A DNA stretch of 64,000 nucleotides from Candidatus Aquicultor sp. (GTDB lineage Bacteria; Actinomycetota; Aquicultoria; Aquicultorales; Aquicultoraceae): NCBI GenBank assembly GCA_036504445.1, contig DASXVE010000034.1:1-64000 (forward strand), written 5' to 3'. The notes below the pieces were generated by a model. The model was not told the origin of the DNA. It worked only from the letters and a program-made list of their open reading frames with translations, and did not search any database. Made by a program: the position numbers and the translations under genes. The stretch's first letter is position 1, and each line of letters starts with the position of its first letter. This document shows, piece after piece, positions 1-8,102 of the stretch.

Positions 1-1
1 G

Positions 2-142
2 TTGCAAGATAACAAGCAAGTCGTTATCCAGTTCTTGGATAAGAACGGCGAAGTTATCAAGCAGATACCACCCAAAGAAGTCGTTGCGGCGTACGAACGC
101 ATGAAAGAAATGCAAAAAAGCGGATTTGAGAACGAGGCGTAG
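2..142 (+). CDS. flaG: FlaG family protein, C-terminal part (5' end outside window)
   Basis: The reading frame is open from the first base of the window and ends at TAG 140-142, giving the last 46 residues. They contain VVIQFLDKNGEVIKQIPPKE, which matches the FlaG family ending, where an 'EVIRQIP' turn is followed by a helix and a final acidic-Ala tail. FlaG proteins are small cytoplasmic proteins encoded next to fliD and are linked to flagellar filament length control. The gene sits 5 bp before fliD, so the two are probably co-transcribed from a promoter outside the window. The start and N-terminus cannot be seen. Confidence 0.85.
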   Translation: MQDNKQVVIQFLDKNGEVIKQIPPKEVVAAYERMKEMQKSGFENEA

Positions 143-147
143 ATATC

Positions 148-1560
148 ATGAGCAGTGTAACGACGTCCGGTATATTTTCCAACATAAACACCGATGACAT
201 TGTCAGCAAGTTGATGCAGGTTGAGCGCCAGCCGCTTGTGAACCTTCAGAAAAAAGAGGCCGATTACCAGGCAAAGATAACCGGGCTTGGTTCACTTCTT
301 TCGTCAATTTCGACCTTGAAAGGGTCGATGACAGCGCTGAAGGATAGCAATATCGTGGGCATGAAAGCGGTATCGAGCAATACCAACATCTTGGCTGGAG
401 TCGCAACGACCGGCGCTTCTGCTGCTCACCACACCATTAAAGTTACTAACACGGCAACCGTGCAAAGCATCTATTCAGCTGCATTCACCAATACAACCGA
501 TCAGGTTGCCGATCTCTCACTGAACAACACACAAAAAATGCAGATACAGGTGGGCAGCGGGGCCGTCTTTACTATTACCGTTGATGCGACCAACAACTCA
601 CTGAAAGGCTTGCGGGATGCGATCAATGGCGCCAAAGCCGGAGTTGGCGCATCTATAGTAAATGATGGGACAGGCAATAGACTTTTCATTACATCAAATA
701 CAACCGGTGCTTCAAACAAAATCACGATAAAAGTTGACGAGAATAACAATGGGATATATGAAGAGGCGCCAACTGAGACCGATGCGACGGGGCTCTCGAG
801 ACTTGCGTTTAACGCGACGTATGATGTGAACGGTGCCGTAATCGGCGGTATCACCAATATGACACAATCTCTGGCCGCTAAGGATGCCTTGCTTATAGTT
901 GATGGTCTTACGATTACGAAATCATCAAATTCGTTTACCGACGTTATTGAAGGTGTCACAATTGCCCTAAAAGATGATTCCGCTGGAGGCACAGTTAACC
1001 TTGATATAGTAAAAGATACCGATGCGATAAAATCCAAGATAAATGCTTTCGTCACAGCGTATAATGCTGCGATGAGCACCTTAAAAAGCCTAGAAGGCAC
1101 AAAAGATGCGAAGGGCTCTATTGGAACCGATAGCACCCTAAGGTCCTTAAAGAACACGCTTCGAGATATGGTGACTAATAACTATAGTAATAGCTCACTG
1201 GCAGTGCTCGGCGTCACACACGATAAAACCGGCGTCTTATCTTTTGATTCGGCGACCTTTGATAAAGCACTGGTTGGTAACGAGCAAAATGTTGTGGCTA
1301 CGATAAACGCAGCGGCGACAGCGCTTGAGAGCACGCTGAGTACTTATGAAAAGCAAGTCGTACCTGACAAGCAGAAAGCCTATGATGCTACGGCAAAACT
1401 TCTCGCCAAGAAAGAAGAGTCGCTAACGCTCAGGCTTGATAAAATGGAAGCAGATCTAAAGAAGAAATATAATAATCTCGATAAAGTGATGCAACAGCTT
1501 CAAGGGCAGAGCACCTATCTGACTCAGCAGGCTGCGGCCAATTACAATAGTAGCAAATAG
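148..1560 (+). CDS. fliD: Flagellar filament cap / hook-associated protein 2 FliD
   Basis: FliD forms the cap at the tip of the growing filament, where it folds exported flagellin into place. The 470-residue product has the usual FliD layout: an N-terminal segment beginning near SGIFSNINTDDIVSKLMQVE, a variable middle, and a C-terminal coiled coil (about 380-465) ending in a run of KMEADLKKKYNNLDKVMQQL type. The start ATG lies just after the flaG stop with GAGGCG as a weak ribosome site. Residues around 205-215 (DENNNGIYEE) look like a calcium-binding DxNxNG loop. fliS, its export chaperone partner, follows after 14 bp. Confidence 0.96.
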   Translation: MSSVTTSGIFSNINTDDIVSKLMQVERQPLVNLQKKEADYQAKITGLGSLLSSISTLKGSMTALKDSNIVGMKAVSSNTNILAGVATTGASAAHHTIKVTNTATVQSIYSAAFTNTTDQVADLSLNNTQKMQIQVGSGAVFTITVDATNNSLKGLRDAINGAKAGVGASIVNDGTGNRLFITSNTTGASNKITIKVDENNNGIYEEAPTETDATGLSRLAFNATYDVNGAVIGGITNMTQSLAAKDALLIVDGLTITKSSNSFTDVIEGVTIALKDDSAGGTVNLDIVKDTDAIKSKINAFVTAYNAAMSTLKSLEGTKDAKGSIGTDSTLRSLKNTLRDMVTNNYSNSSLAVLGVTHDKTGVLSFDSATFDKALVGNEQNVVATINAAATALESTLSTYEKQVVPDKQKAYDATAKLLAKKEESLTLRLDKMEADLKKKYNNLDKVMQQLQGQSTYLTQQAAANYNSSK

Positions 1561-1574
1561 GAAGGGTTAAGACA

Positions 1575-1946
1575 ATGGCAACCACAGCTTACGCACATAA
1601 TGCGTATACAAATACAATGGTCACTACCACGACCAATCCGCTCGACCTCATAATCCAGCTTTATGATGGTGCCATAAGTCGGCTAAATAAAACCGCATTT
1701 TACATGAACAAAGGCGATTTAGGTAAAAAGGTTCATTATTTAGTCCGTGCAATAGCGATTATCGAGGAGCTCCTTGCCTCCCTAAATACCGAAGAGGGTG
1801 GCGAGGTTGCGCAGAACCTTCAAGAGCTCTATGTCTACATGCTTAAAGAACTTACTTTAGCCAACGCAAACAACGATGTTGCGAAGGTTAAACATGTGGA
1901 AGCACTATTAAGAGATCTCCTAACAGCGTGGAAGCAGATCAGATAA
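1575..1946 (+). CDS. fliS: Flagellar export chaperone FliS
   Basis: FliS is the cytoplasmic chaperone that binds the C-terminus of flagellin before export through the flagellar type III apparatus. The 123-residue helical protein has the family signature: an N-terminal 'A..Y....V.T..P..LI..LYDGAI..L..A' segment, here from residue 6 to 45, and a helical C-terminal half with NLQELYVYMLKELTLAN. The ATG has GAAGGG upstream. It is the last gene of the flaG-fliD-fliS unit and is followed by a strong hairpin terminator. Confidence 0.95.
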   Translation: MATTAYAHNAYTNTMVTTTTNPLDLIIQLYDGAISRLNKTAFYMNKGDLGKKVHYLVRAIAIIEELLASLNTEEGGEVAQNLQELYVYMLKELTLANANNDVAKVKHVEALLRDLLTAWKQIR

Positions 1947-1999
1947 TAATACAAACGTGAACTAGTCGAAAGGTTCACTTCATATGGAAAAGCTTATAT

Positions 2000-2058
2000 A
2001 GAACTCAAGAATACCAAGGCCGCGACCGGCAAATATATTCTTGAGTTCTTTGCTTTCT
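2000..2058 (+). terminator. Strong bipartite hairpin terminator after fliS
   Basis: The 14-bp perfect stem AGAACTCAAGAATA (2000-2013) pairs with TATTCTTGAGTTCT (2036-2049). The loop carries a second hairpin, GCCG-cgac-CGGC. A T-rich stretch (TTTGCTTTCT) follows. It separates the filament-cap genes from the glycan-type genes. The rest of the 1947-2204 gap shows no convincing ORF. Confidence 0.8.
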
Positions 2059-2204
2059 AGCGGTTTTTGCCACTTTACGCTTGCTTTACAACAGAGCGGG
2101 CGTCAGATAGACTTTTAATTAGCTATGCCCGTCGAGAAGGCGGCTCTTAAGACATAATATAAGCCACAGAAATACTTTTAGTTGCAGCGGTAAAAGGGGA
2201 TGCG

Positions 2205-4049
2205 GTGAAGGTCTTATTCGTAAACTCAGGCCCATATCCAGCGTATGAGCCGGTCGATAGGTATATCGATCTCTCGCTTCAGAGCATGGATATCGATTAT
2301 CGCCTCTTTGATCTTTCGGCCCACATCGCATTTTTCAACCATGCATTTGGTTTATCGAAGGAACACGCGGGCATTAATTACTCCCCGGACGCGCTCCATT
2401 TCTACTCTGCCGCACCGTTGCTGCAGGTGGTAAGCGAATTTGAGCCCGACCTTGTATTGACTATTAACAGTTGCAGCCTTCCAAAACCCCTGGTCGTATC
2501 GATACAGAAGATGGGGGCAAGCGTCGTACTCTGGGCTGTCAACGATCCATATAATATAGAGCGCACTATTAACTGTGCCGGTGTGTACGATTACATCTTC
2601 ACCGTTGAAACCGCTGCGGTTAACTTGTACCGGGAATGCGGCTGCGATGTTGTCCACCAGCTGCCGCTGGCGGCACATCCCAAGATATTTAAACGCCTGG
2701 TAGAGCCGCAGTTTAAATCGGATATCTGTATCGTGGCGCCTTCGCTTTCCGATAACGCGCTACTTATAAATGATGTCGTCGAGTATGCGGCCGAATGCGG
2801 GCTTTTACTTAAGATATTGAGTCCAGGCGTTGCTCATGACGACAAGCTGCCTGTTGCCGACAACGGCAACTTTCTGCACTTCGATACAGTGGCTGCTCAT
2901 CCGGCGGATGCGGCGCGCTATTATGCCAATGCTGCTATCGTTGTGAATGTTCACCGGGCGCCCGATGTATCGGCTATGGTCAACGGAAGCCAGTACGACC
3001 TCGAGGCGCTTTCGCCGCACGGTGCGATATTTGAAGTTGCCGCAAGCGGTGGGTTCCAGCTCATCGATAACTCGCGTCCCGAACTGTACCGGCATTTTGA
3101 TATCGGCAGTGAGGTCGACACGTTTGCCTCCACCGACGAGCTCATTAAAAAGATCGATCTCTACCTTGGAAACGAGCAGCGCCGTGCTGAGATGGCGCGA
3201 AACGCAAAAGAGCGCGTCTTGCGGGAGCACACGTTTAACCACCGGCTCGAGTTTATCCTGGATAAGACGGTAAAAAGAAACCAAAACACTATTCTGACGC
3301 ATGTGATCTCAACGCCCGAGCGCGAGCACCCGTACATCGGGGTGCGTGACGGCGCTTTAAAGCAGAAGATGAGCCAGCTGCTTGTGCAGGCTGTTTCGCC
3401 CGAGGCGAAACGCGTGCTCGATATCGGGTGCGGCGAGGGCATGCTCGGGGAAATGCTTAAATCGGTCAATATGCGCGAAGTTGTCGGCGTCGAGGTTAAC
3501 GATAACCTTGCCACACAGGCGCGTGACCGGCTTGACCGGGTCATCGTCGGCGATATCGAGGAGGTCGAGCTTCCGTTCAAGAACGGCTATTTCGACTGCA
3601 TCATCTACGATAACGTGCTCGAGTGCTTAAAAGACCCGCGCCGGCTGATCTCGCGGCAGCGCAGGTTTCTCACGGCTGACGGACAGCTCATAGCCTCTGT
3701 ATCCAACAACCTGTATTTCCCGGTTATCAAAGAACTGCTTGGCGGTCGTGCGCGCTACCGGGCGACGCGGGCGTCGGAGAGGGCGGGCTCCGTTCGTTTC
3801 TTTACGCTGCGCGAGGTAGCCCACATGTTTAAGTGGGCGGGCTACGAAATCTTAGCGGTGGAAGGTATCGAGGGCGAGCGGATCGACGAAGACGAGGCGC
3901 ACGCGTTTATGAAGAAGTTAAAGACGCTCAATATCGTACCGGAAAGCCTCGAAGTAGAGTGCCGGTATGCCCAGTACCTTGTGGTGGCGAGAAAAGCGTT
4001 AACCGATGCAAAACAAGGCGTAAGTTTATCGTTGGTAAAGGCCACATAA
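2205..4049 (+). CDS. CgeB-like glycosyltransferase fused to a SAM methyltransferase
   Basis: The 614-residue protein has two parts. Residues 1-360 resemble CgeB/DUF3880-type GT-B glycosyltransferases: the region around 80-145 has PDLVLTIN, a W..NDPY element (110-116) and YDYIFTVE, and a typical C-terminal half runs to a final helix near HTFNHRLEFIL. Residues about 385-600 are a class I SAM methyltransferase with motif I VLDIGCGEGMLGEML near 402 and a later FDCIIYDNVLE. The GTG start has AAAAGGGG upstream. It lies beside the filament genes, so flagellin or surface-glycan modification is inferred from context, not shown. The substrate is unknown. Confidence 0.75.
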   Translation: MKVLFVNSGPYPAYEPVDRYIDLSLQSMDIDYRLFDLSAHIAFFNHAFGLSKEHAGINYSPDALHFYSAAPLLQVVSEFEPDLVLTINSCSLPKPLVVSIQKMGASVVLWAVNDPYNIERTINCAGVYDYIFTVETAAVNLYRECGCDVVHQLPLAAHPKIFKRLVEPQFKSDICIVAPSLSDNALLINDVVEYAAECGLLLKILSPGVAHDDKLPVADNGNFLHFDTVAAHPADAARYYANAAIVVNVHRAPDVSAMVNGSQYDLEALSPHGAIFEVAASGGFQLIDNSRPELYRHFDIGSEVDTFASTDELIKKIDLYLGNEQRRAEMARNAKERVLREHTFNHRLEFILDKTVKRNQNTILTHVISTPEREHPYIGVRDGALKQKMSQLLVQAVSPEAKRVLDIGCGEGMLGEMLKSVNMREVVGVEVNDNLATQARDRLDRVIVGDIEEVELPFKNGYFDCIIYDNVLECLKDPRRLISRQRRFLTADGQLIASVSNNLYFPVIKELLGGRARYRATRASERAGSVRFFTLREVAHMFKWAGYEILAVEGIEGERIDEDEAHAFMKKLKTLNIVPESLEVECRYAQYLVVARKALTDAKQGVSLSLVKAT

Positions 4050-4194
4050 CGTAACCGGGCTGTAAGGCGATCGGTAATGATACATAATAATAGTAATAGT
4101 AGCGCTAGTAAATAGAGACGATAGGCCGGGGCTTGCGTTAGGGAATAGGTGAGCAGACGGTGAATACCGGCATTATTGAGCAGCAGGTGGGTAA

Positions 4195-6294
4195 ATGGAG
4201 CAAGGGTTTCAGCCGTTCATAGTCAATTCACACGTAGATACCGATGATAATATCTCGCTTGGCACCGATCCGGTGGTGCTCTATGCGGAGCAATACCTTG
4301 ATAGCCCATGGCGGGCTCCCGATATGTATGTCTCGAATCCCATGCTCAGCGTTGTGGTGATCGCTCATGACGGTGCCTGGGGGTTGTCGAGCACTCTTGA
4401 GAACGTGCGAAGTGTTGCCGATGAACTCGTCGTTATTACGATGGATGATACCGCGGATGTGGTTGCGGGGCATATCGACGCGACAATCGTACCGGTTGAA
4501 TGTGTCGACGCCGCTTCGGTACGCTCCGTTATTTCACAATACGCGACCGGCGGCTGGATTTTGGTTATAAATGCCGGTGAAGAGCTCGGCTTTATCGACC
4601 GGTCGCAGGTTCGAAACCTCCTTGAAACCACCGAGTTTGACGGCCTTTTCTTGAGCGAATTTTCAGCCAGCGGCGCCGGGGCCGGTATGGCTCTTTACAA
4701 CCTGTCGTTTCGTTTGTGGCGGAACCAGACGGATGGCGTGCTGGCTGGTGACAAAAACACGCAGGGAGGCGGCTGCAAGGCCGGAATCGCCGACCTTAAA
4801 ATTTTATGCCCCTCGGTAGGTGACAATATCGTTACCGGGTGCGCCGGTCTTAATCTTAATGCGTCCGCTTTGCTAGCCGAAGAGGACCTAGGTGAAATAG
4901 CCGCCCTCTATAATTTGGGAGCTGAGCGCATCGGATGGGGCGACCTCGAGGGCGCCTTAGATGCATACAAGCAGGCATTTGCCAGTCTGCCGGCTTCGAT
5001 GCACCGGCACGCGCCGTCGCTCGTCCGCAATATCACACTGTGCTTACGGGAGCTTGGCAGAACCGATGAGGCTCGTAGTGTAATCGCCGATGCCATAGAG
5101 GCTTACTCTGACTTTTCCGACCTCTACCACCTGGATGGGGCGGTGCTCTTCGATGCGGGAGAATTTGCCGATGCGGCTGAGTGCTTTGCCACCTGCGTGA
5201 ACATGGGCCCGGCTTCCCAGCCATACATCGGCCAAGCGGGCGTTGGCGGGTATTTATCCGCCTGCATGCTCGGCGATTCGCTAGCGGCCATTGGTAGAAA
5301 CGAAGATGCCGTTAACGCATACCGGCACGCGCTGTCGCTAAACCCCCGTTTTGAGCCCGCGCTCGTTGCCCTTGGTGAGAGCCTCGGGCGCACCATGAAA
5401 CCAGAAGAACTCAAAGAGACACTCGAGCAGCTCATCGATGCGACTTCCGACACGGCGCTCCTGGCGGTCGCCCGTGTTTTGGTGGGGTTGGGCCACTATG
5501 CCTACGCTCTTGACTACCTCGATCGCCTGCAGAGCATCACGTCTATACCCGAGGTTACCGTGCTTAAAGGGCAGTGCCTGGTCAACGTGCGGCGCTACGG
5601 CGAGGCGCTCGGAATGTTGGGTTCGGTGAATTGGGTAGAGCAGCCCAACATCGATGCGCTCACCGACACGGCGCTTTGCTATGCCCTCGTCGGTGACTAC
5701 GAGAATGCGCGCCAAACCATCGATACATTTAAAGACCATCAAGAGTACCGCGTCCAATATGAACTGTATCGCGCGCTTTTGTGCGCGCTTAGCTGCGAGC
5801 CGATTACACATGAGCTATCCAGGGACGAGCTTTATGAAGCGCTCGATAGCGCAACTAATGTGCTGCGAAAGTTGTTGGATTTAAAGGAGCTCGGCGCGTT
5901 TGAGCGTGCAACGGCAGTACTCTCGCATCTCGGGTGCGCCGACGGCGAAACCGATCTTTTGCTTGGAAAAATCTATTACGATGCCGGCCATAATGACCTT
6001 GCCGTCGAGCGGCTGATAGGCGCGTATGAGTGTGACGCTGCCGACGGAGAGGCTTTTTTCATCCTCGGCCGCACTGCTCTTAGCAGCGAATGCTATGAGG
6101 AAGCAAAAATATTCTTCTATGAGGCGTTGGAAAGGGGGATCGAAGAATACGCGCTCTACATTTCGCTTGCCCGGGCTCTTACTAAGCTCGGGCAGATAAG
6201 GGAGGCGCTCGATGTGATAGACGTGGGCGCCGAGAAGTATCCCGATGCACAGTTAATAAAAGAGATCAAGCAGAGCATCGCGGAGCTAATATAG
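4195..6294 (+). CDS. TPR protein with degenerate GT2-like N-terminal domain
   Basis: The 699-residue protein begins with about 200 residues that follow the GT2 fold of TPR-glycosyltransferases: LSVVVIAHDG at 51-60, DELVVITMDD near 76-85, WILVINAGEE at 121-130. In active relatives the last element normally reads like W.L.lDADE, so the acidic metal-binding motif is missing here (NAGEE). From about 225 to the end there are repeated TPR helix pairs (for example ALYNLGAERIGWGDLEGALD and AVNAYRHALSLNPRFEPALV). The ATG has CAGGTGGG upstream. It may be a scaffold or an inactive glycosyltransferase serving the preceding enzyme. The gap before it holds only an AT-rich TAATAG-like stretch. Confidence 0.65.
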   Translation: MEQGFQPFIVNSHVDTDDNISLGTDPVVLYAEQYLDSPWRAPDMYVSNPMLSVVVIAHDGAWGLSSTLENVRSVADELVVITMDDTADVVAGHIDATIVPVECVDAASVRSVISQYATGGWILVINAGEELGFIDRSQVRNLLETTEFDGLFLSEFSASGAGAGMALYNLSFRLWRNQTDGVLAGDKNTQGGGCKAGIADLKILCPSVGDNIVTGCAGLNLNASALLAEEDLGEIAALYNLGAERIGWGDLEGALDAYKQAFASLPASMHRHAPSLVRNITLCLRELGRTDEARSVIADAIEAYSDFSDLYHLDGAVLFDAGEFADAAECFATCVNMGPASQPYIGQAGVGGYLSACMLGDSLAAIGRNEDAVNAYRHALSLNPRFEPALVALGESLGRTMKPEELKETLEQLIDATSDTALLAVARVLVGLGHYAYALDYLDRLQSITSIPEVTVLKGQCLVNVRRYGEALGMLGSVNWVEQPNIDALTDTALCYALVGDYENARQTIDTFKDHQEYRVQYELYRALLCALSCEPITHELSRDELYEALDSATNVLRKLLDLKELGAFERATAVLSHLGCADGETDLLLGKIYYDAGHNDLAVERLIGAYECDAADGEAFFILGRTALSSECYEEAKIFFYEALERGIEEYALYISLARALTKLGQIREALDVIDVGAEKYPDAQLIKEIKQSIAELI

Positions 6295-6379
6295 CGTGAT
6301 TGTCGGGCGGGCTGTGAAACCGGCAGCAGGACCGGCGAATGTTTCGTAGTTTTTCGTAAGAGATTTTGAAGTTGGCTCT

Positions 6380-6406
6380 TAAGTTGCTACTTGCCTGGAC
6401 CGATAT
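6380..6406 (+). promoter_or_regulatory. Candidate sigma-28 (FliA/SigD) promoter
   Basis: TAAG (6380-6383), a 15-bp spacer and ACCGATAT (6399-6406) match the flagellar sigma consensus TAAA-N15-GCCGATAA/T at 10 of 12 positions. The predicted start would give a leader of about 70 nt before the 63-residue ORF at 6481. Confidence 0.55.
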
Positions 6407-6480
6407 ATCAAATATAAGTTCTTTAAACAAACGCCAAATGTCGAACCAGGATTCAGGATTGTTACTTAGGAGTGTTAGCA

Positions 6481-6672
6481 ATGTCAGAGGCAGCAAAGGA
6501 ATTACGTTCAGAAGATTCAAGGGTAAAGTTGATTCAAGTGGCTGGACTGGAAACAGAGGCCAAGGAAAACCGACCGACTGAGGTTTTTCGCTCAAACTAC
6601 ATTACAGTCAACCTCCCAGAAGACCCTTCTGAGCAGCGCTCAAGCATCGTATTCCATGCTGCACGCAACTAA
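6481..6672 (+). CDS. Unknown 63-residue protein behind a sigma-28-like promoter
   Basis: I do not recognise this protein. The ATG is preceded by a good ribosome site (TTAGGAGTGTTAGCA). The product is polar, charged and without a membrane segment. It has a Lys/Glu-rich N-terminal half and a C-terminal stretch around residues 38-60 that includes SNYITVNLPEDPSEQRSS. Its position between glycan-type genes and the flagellar regulator, plus the sigma-28-like promoter, suggests a late flagellar or motility role. It does not look like FlgM, CsrA or FliW. It could also be a spurious ORF, but the ribosome site and promoter argue for a real gene. Confidence 0.5.
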   Translation: MSEAAKELRSEDSRVKLIQVAGLETEAKENRPTEVFRSNYITVNLPEDPSEQRSSIVFHAARN

Positions 6673-6745
6673 CAGAAACTACTAAATCTCCCTAAGTACG
6701 GCTCAGTATCGTGTGCTATTAATACTATCTAGAAGTTTGCTATCT

Positions 6746-6808
6746 GATATTAAACGATAGTAAGGAATCTAACAGCGCACATAGAATAGTATTCGATAAT
6801 AAACGATA
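6746..6808. repeat. Pair of AT-rich direct repeats upstream of the HTH gene
   Basis: GATATTAAACGATA (6746-6759) and GATAATAAACGATA (6795-6808) differ at one of 14 positions and are 49 bp apart. They lie in an AT-rich island (6673-6933) with no ORF. A partial third copy (ACAATAAAC, about 6860) overlaps the predicted -10 box. They are candidate binding sites for the small HTH protein encoded next to them. Confidence 0.5.
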
Positions 6809-6834
6809 AAATAGCCCAATATGTAATTAATCAG

Positions 6835-6864
6835 TTGCTATAGAAACGAAAATTATTCTACAAT
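6835..6864 (+). promoter_or_regulatory. Candidate vegetative promoter for the HTH gene and flagellar operon
   Basis: TTGCTA (6835-6840), an 18-bp spacer and TACAAT (6859-6864) form a reasonable sigma-70 type promoter. The leader of about 60 nt that follows contains TTGCTT-N8-AAGCAA and a small GNRA hairpin CGGT-GCGA-ACCG (6911-6922), immediately before the ribosome site GGGGGAG. Confidence 0.45.
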
Positions 6865-6933
6865 AAACAAAGCCGTTGCTTATTCTTCTAAGCAAGAAAC
6901 CGCAAACGCAGCGGTGCGAACCGGGGGAGAGTA

Positions 6934-7119
6934 ATGAATAGCAGCACAATCGAAATTATGACTGCAAAACAATTGGCCGAGTACCTGCAGATGAGCCAGA
7001 TCACGATATGCAGACTGGCCAGGGAAAGGAAGCTCCCCGGTACGAAAATCGGCAAAGAATGGCGTTTTCCAAAAGAACTAGTAGATAAACTAATCGCTTC
7101 AGGTGGCGGTTTCGAATAA
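6934..7119 (+). CDS. Small excisionase/BldC-like helix-turn-helix DNA-binding protein
   Basis: The 61-residue protein is almost entirely a MerR-like winged helix (HTH_17/excisionase family). MTAKQLAEYLQMSQITICRL forms the helix-turn-helix at residues 9-28, and GTKIGKEWRFPKELVDKLI forms the wing and last helix. Single-domain proteins of this type include actinobacterial BldC, which binds AT-rich direct repeats. AT-rich direct repeats lie just upstream here, so autoregulation and control of the flagellar operon that follows are a reasonable inference. ATG is preceded by GGGGGAGAG. A phage excisionase role is unlikely because no integrase or phage gene is near. Confidence 0.8.
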   Translation: MNSSTIEIMTAKQLAEYLQMSQITICRLARERKLPGTKIGKEWRFPKELVDKLIASGGGFE

Positions 7120-7142
7120 ATCGAAACCGCAACGGCATGCAT

Positions 7143-7196
7143 CACGAAAGTCGTGCGTGTCGGGCAGGGTCACAGCATACCGCTGTGTAGCTTGCC
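7143..7196 (+). promoter_or_regulatory. Structured leader before flgB
   Basis: Between the HTH gene and flgB are two hairpins: CACGA-aag-TCGTG (7143-7155) and a composite stem GGCAGG/CTTGCC (7163-7168 with 7191-7196) enclosing CACAGC-N5-GCTGTG (7071+100 to 7187). No T-run follows, so this is not a simple terminator. It does not match the c-di-GMP riboswitch consensus as I know it. The role is unknown. Confidence 0.35.
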
Positions 7197-7241
7197 GCAT
7201 GAGACATCGGAGCACGTTGAAGCACATGGGAGTGACAGACA

Positions 7242-7655
7242 TTGATAGGGGACCTATTCTCAAACGACGCCTTCACTGCGTTGCGCACAGGTATAAGCGC
7301 ATCTTCCCTCAGACAGCAGGTAATCGCCGGCAACATAGCGAATATAAACACGCCCGGGTACAAGAAGCAGGCTGTGAGCTTCGAGGACGAGTTTAAGCTC
7401 GCTGTTCGTAACAAAATGACGCCAACACTCACAACGACCGACCCAGAGCACATGCCGGGCGGGCGAGACGTAAGCTCTGTCCAGGCAAAAGTTACGACGA
7501 TCAATTCATCGTCAATGCGTGAAGATGGCAATAATGTCGATATCGACGAAGAGATGTCGAACCTTGCTGAAAACGGGCTTCGCTATAACGCAATGGCCCA
7601 GCTTATGGGCTCTCATTTCAGCACGCTTCGAACTGTCATCAACGGAGGTAGATAA
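7242..7655 (+). CDS. flgB: Flagellar proximal rod protein FlgB
   Basis: FlgB is exported by the flagellar type III system and forms part of the rod that crosses the cell wall. The 137-residue product has the N-terminal rod signature ALRTGISASSLRQQVIAGNI followed by ANINTPGYK and the C-terminal helix with NVDIDEEMSNLAENGLRYNA, both diagnostic of FlgB. The start is TTG at 7242 with GGGAG about 10 nt upstream; no in-frame ATG is available. It opens the structural part of the operon and is 2 bp from flgC. Confidence 0.95.
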   Translation: MIGDLFSNDAFTALRTGISASSLRQQVIAGNIANINTPGYKKQAVSFEDEFKLAVRNKMTPTLTTTDPEHMPGGRDVSSVQAKVTTINSSSMREDGNNVDIDEEMSNLAENGLRYNAMAQLMGSHFSTLRTVINGGR

Positions 7656-7657
7656 GG

Positions 7658-8083
7658 ATGAGCCTTTTTTCTACGCTGCGTATTAGTTCATCGGGTCTTA
7701 CGGCAAATCGTCTGTGGCTCGATACGATATCAAGCAATATTGCCAACGCTAATACGACGCACACCGCTGAGGGCGGCCCGTATCGCCGCCTGGATGTGAT
7801 TATGGCGCCGCAAGGCCAGAGCTTTGCACAGGCCTTCGGGAATGCCACTTCATCCGCTAAACAAGGGGTTGAAGTAGTTGGAATAGCAAAAGATTCGAGC
7901 ACACCGAGGATGGTCTACAACCCGAATCATCCCGACGCGGATGCAAACGGTTACGTAGCAATGCCGAACATCAATATCGTAACCGAAATGGTAAACATGG
8001 TTTCAGCTCAACGCGCATACGAAGCAAACGTGACAGTCATGAGTACGGCTAAGAGCATGGCCGTTAAATCACTAGAGATATAG
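7658..8083 (+). CDS. flgC: Flagellar basal-body rod protein FlgC
   Basis: FlgC is a second proximal rod subunit. The 141-residue sequence has the N-terminal ISSSGLTANRLWLDTISSNI-ANANT element and the C-terminal helix IVTEMVNMVSAQRAYEANVT shared by rod and hook proteins. ATG follows GGAGGTAGATAAGG, a strong ribosome site that overlaps the flgB stop. Order flgB-flgC-fliE is the classical start of the flagellar basal-body operon. Confidence 0.96.
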   Translation: MSLFSTLRISSSGLTANRLWLDTISSNIANANTTHTAEGGPYRRLDVIMAPQGQSFAQAFGNATSSAKQGVEVVGIAKDSSTPRMVYNPNHPDADANGYVAMPNINIVTEMVNMVSAQRAYEANVTVMSTAKSMAVKSLEI

Positions 8084-8102
8084 TTGAGAAGGGCTGGGCA
8101 TT

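Noticed and set aside
501-1157. Long minus-strand ORF inside fliD
   Set aside because: It runs antisense to the well-supported fliD frame and has no recognisable domain or ribosome site.
6900-6933. Possible c-di-AMP or c-di-GMP riboswitch before the HTH gene
   Set aside because: Only short resemblance (GGTGCGAACC followed by GGGGGA); the conserved core elements of either riboswitch class are not present.
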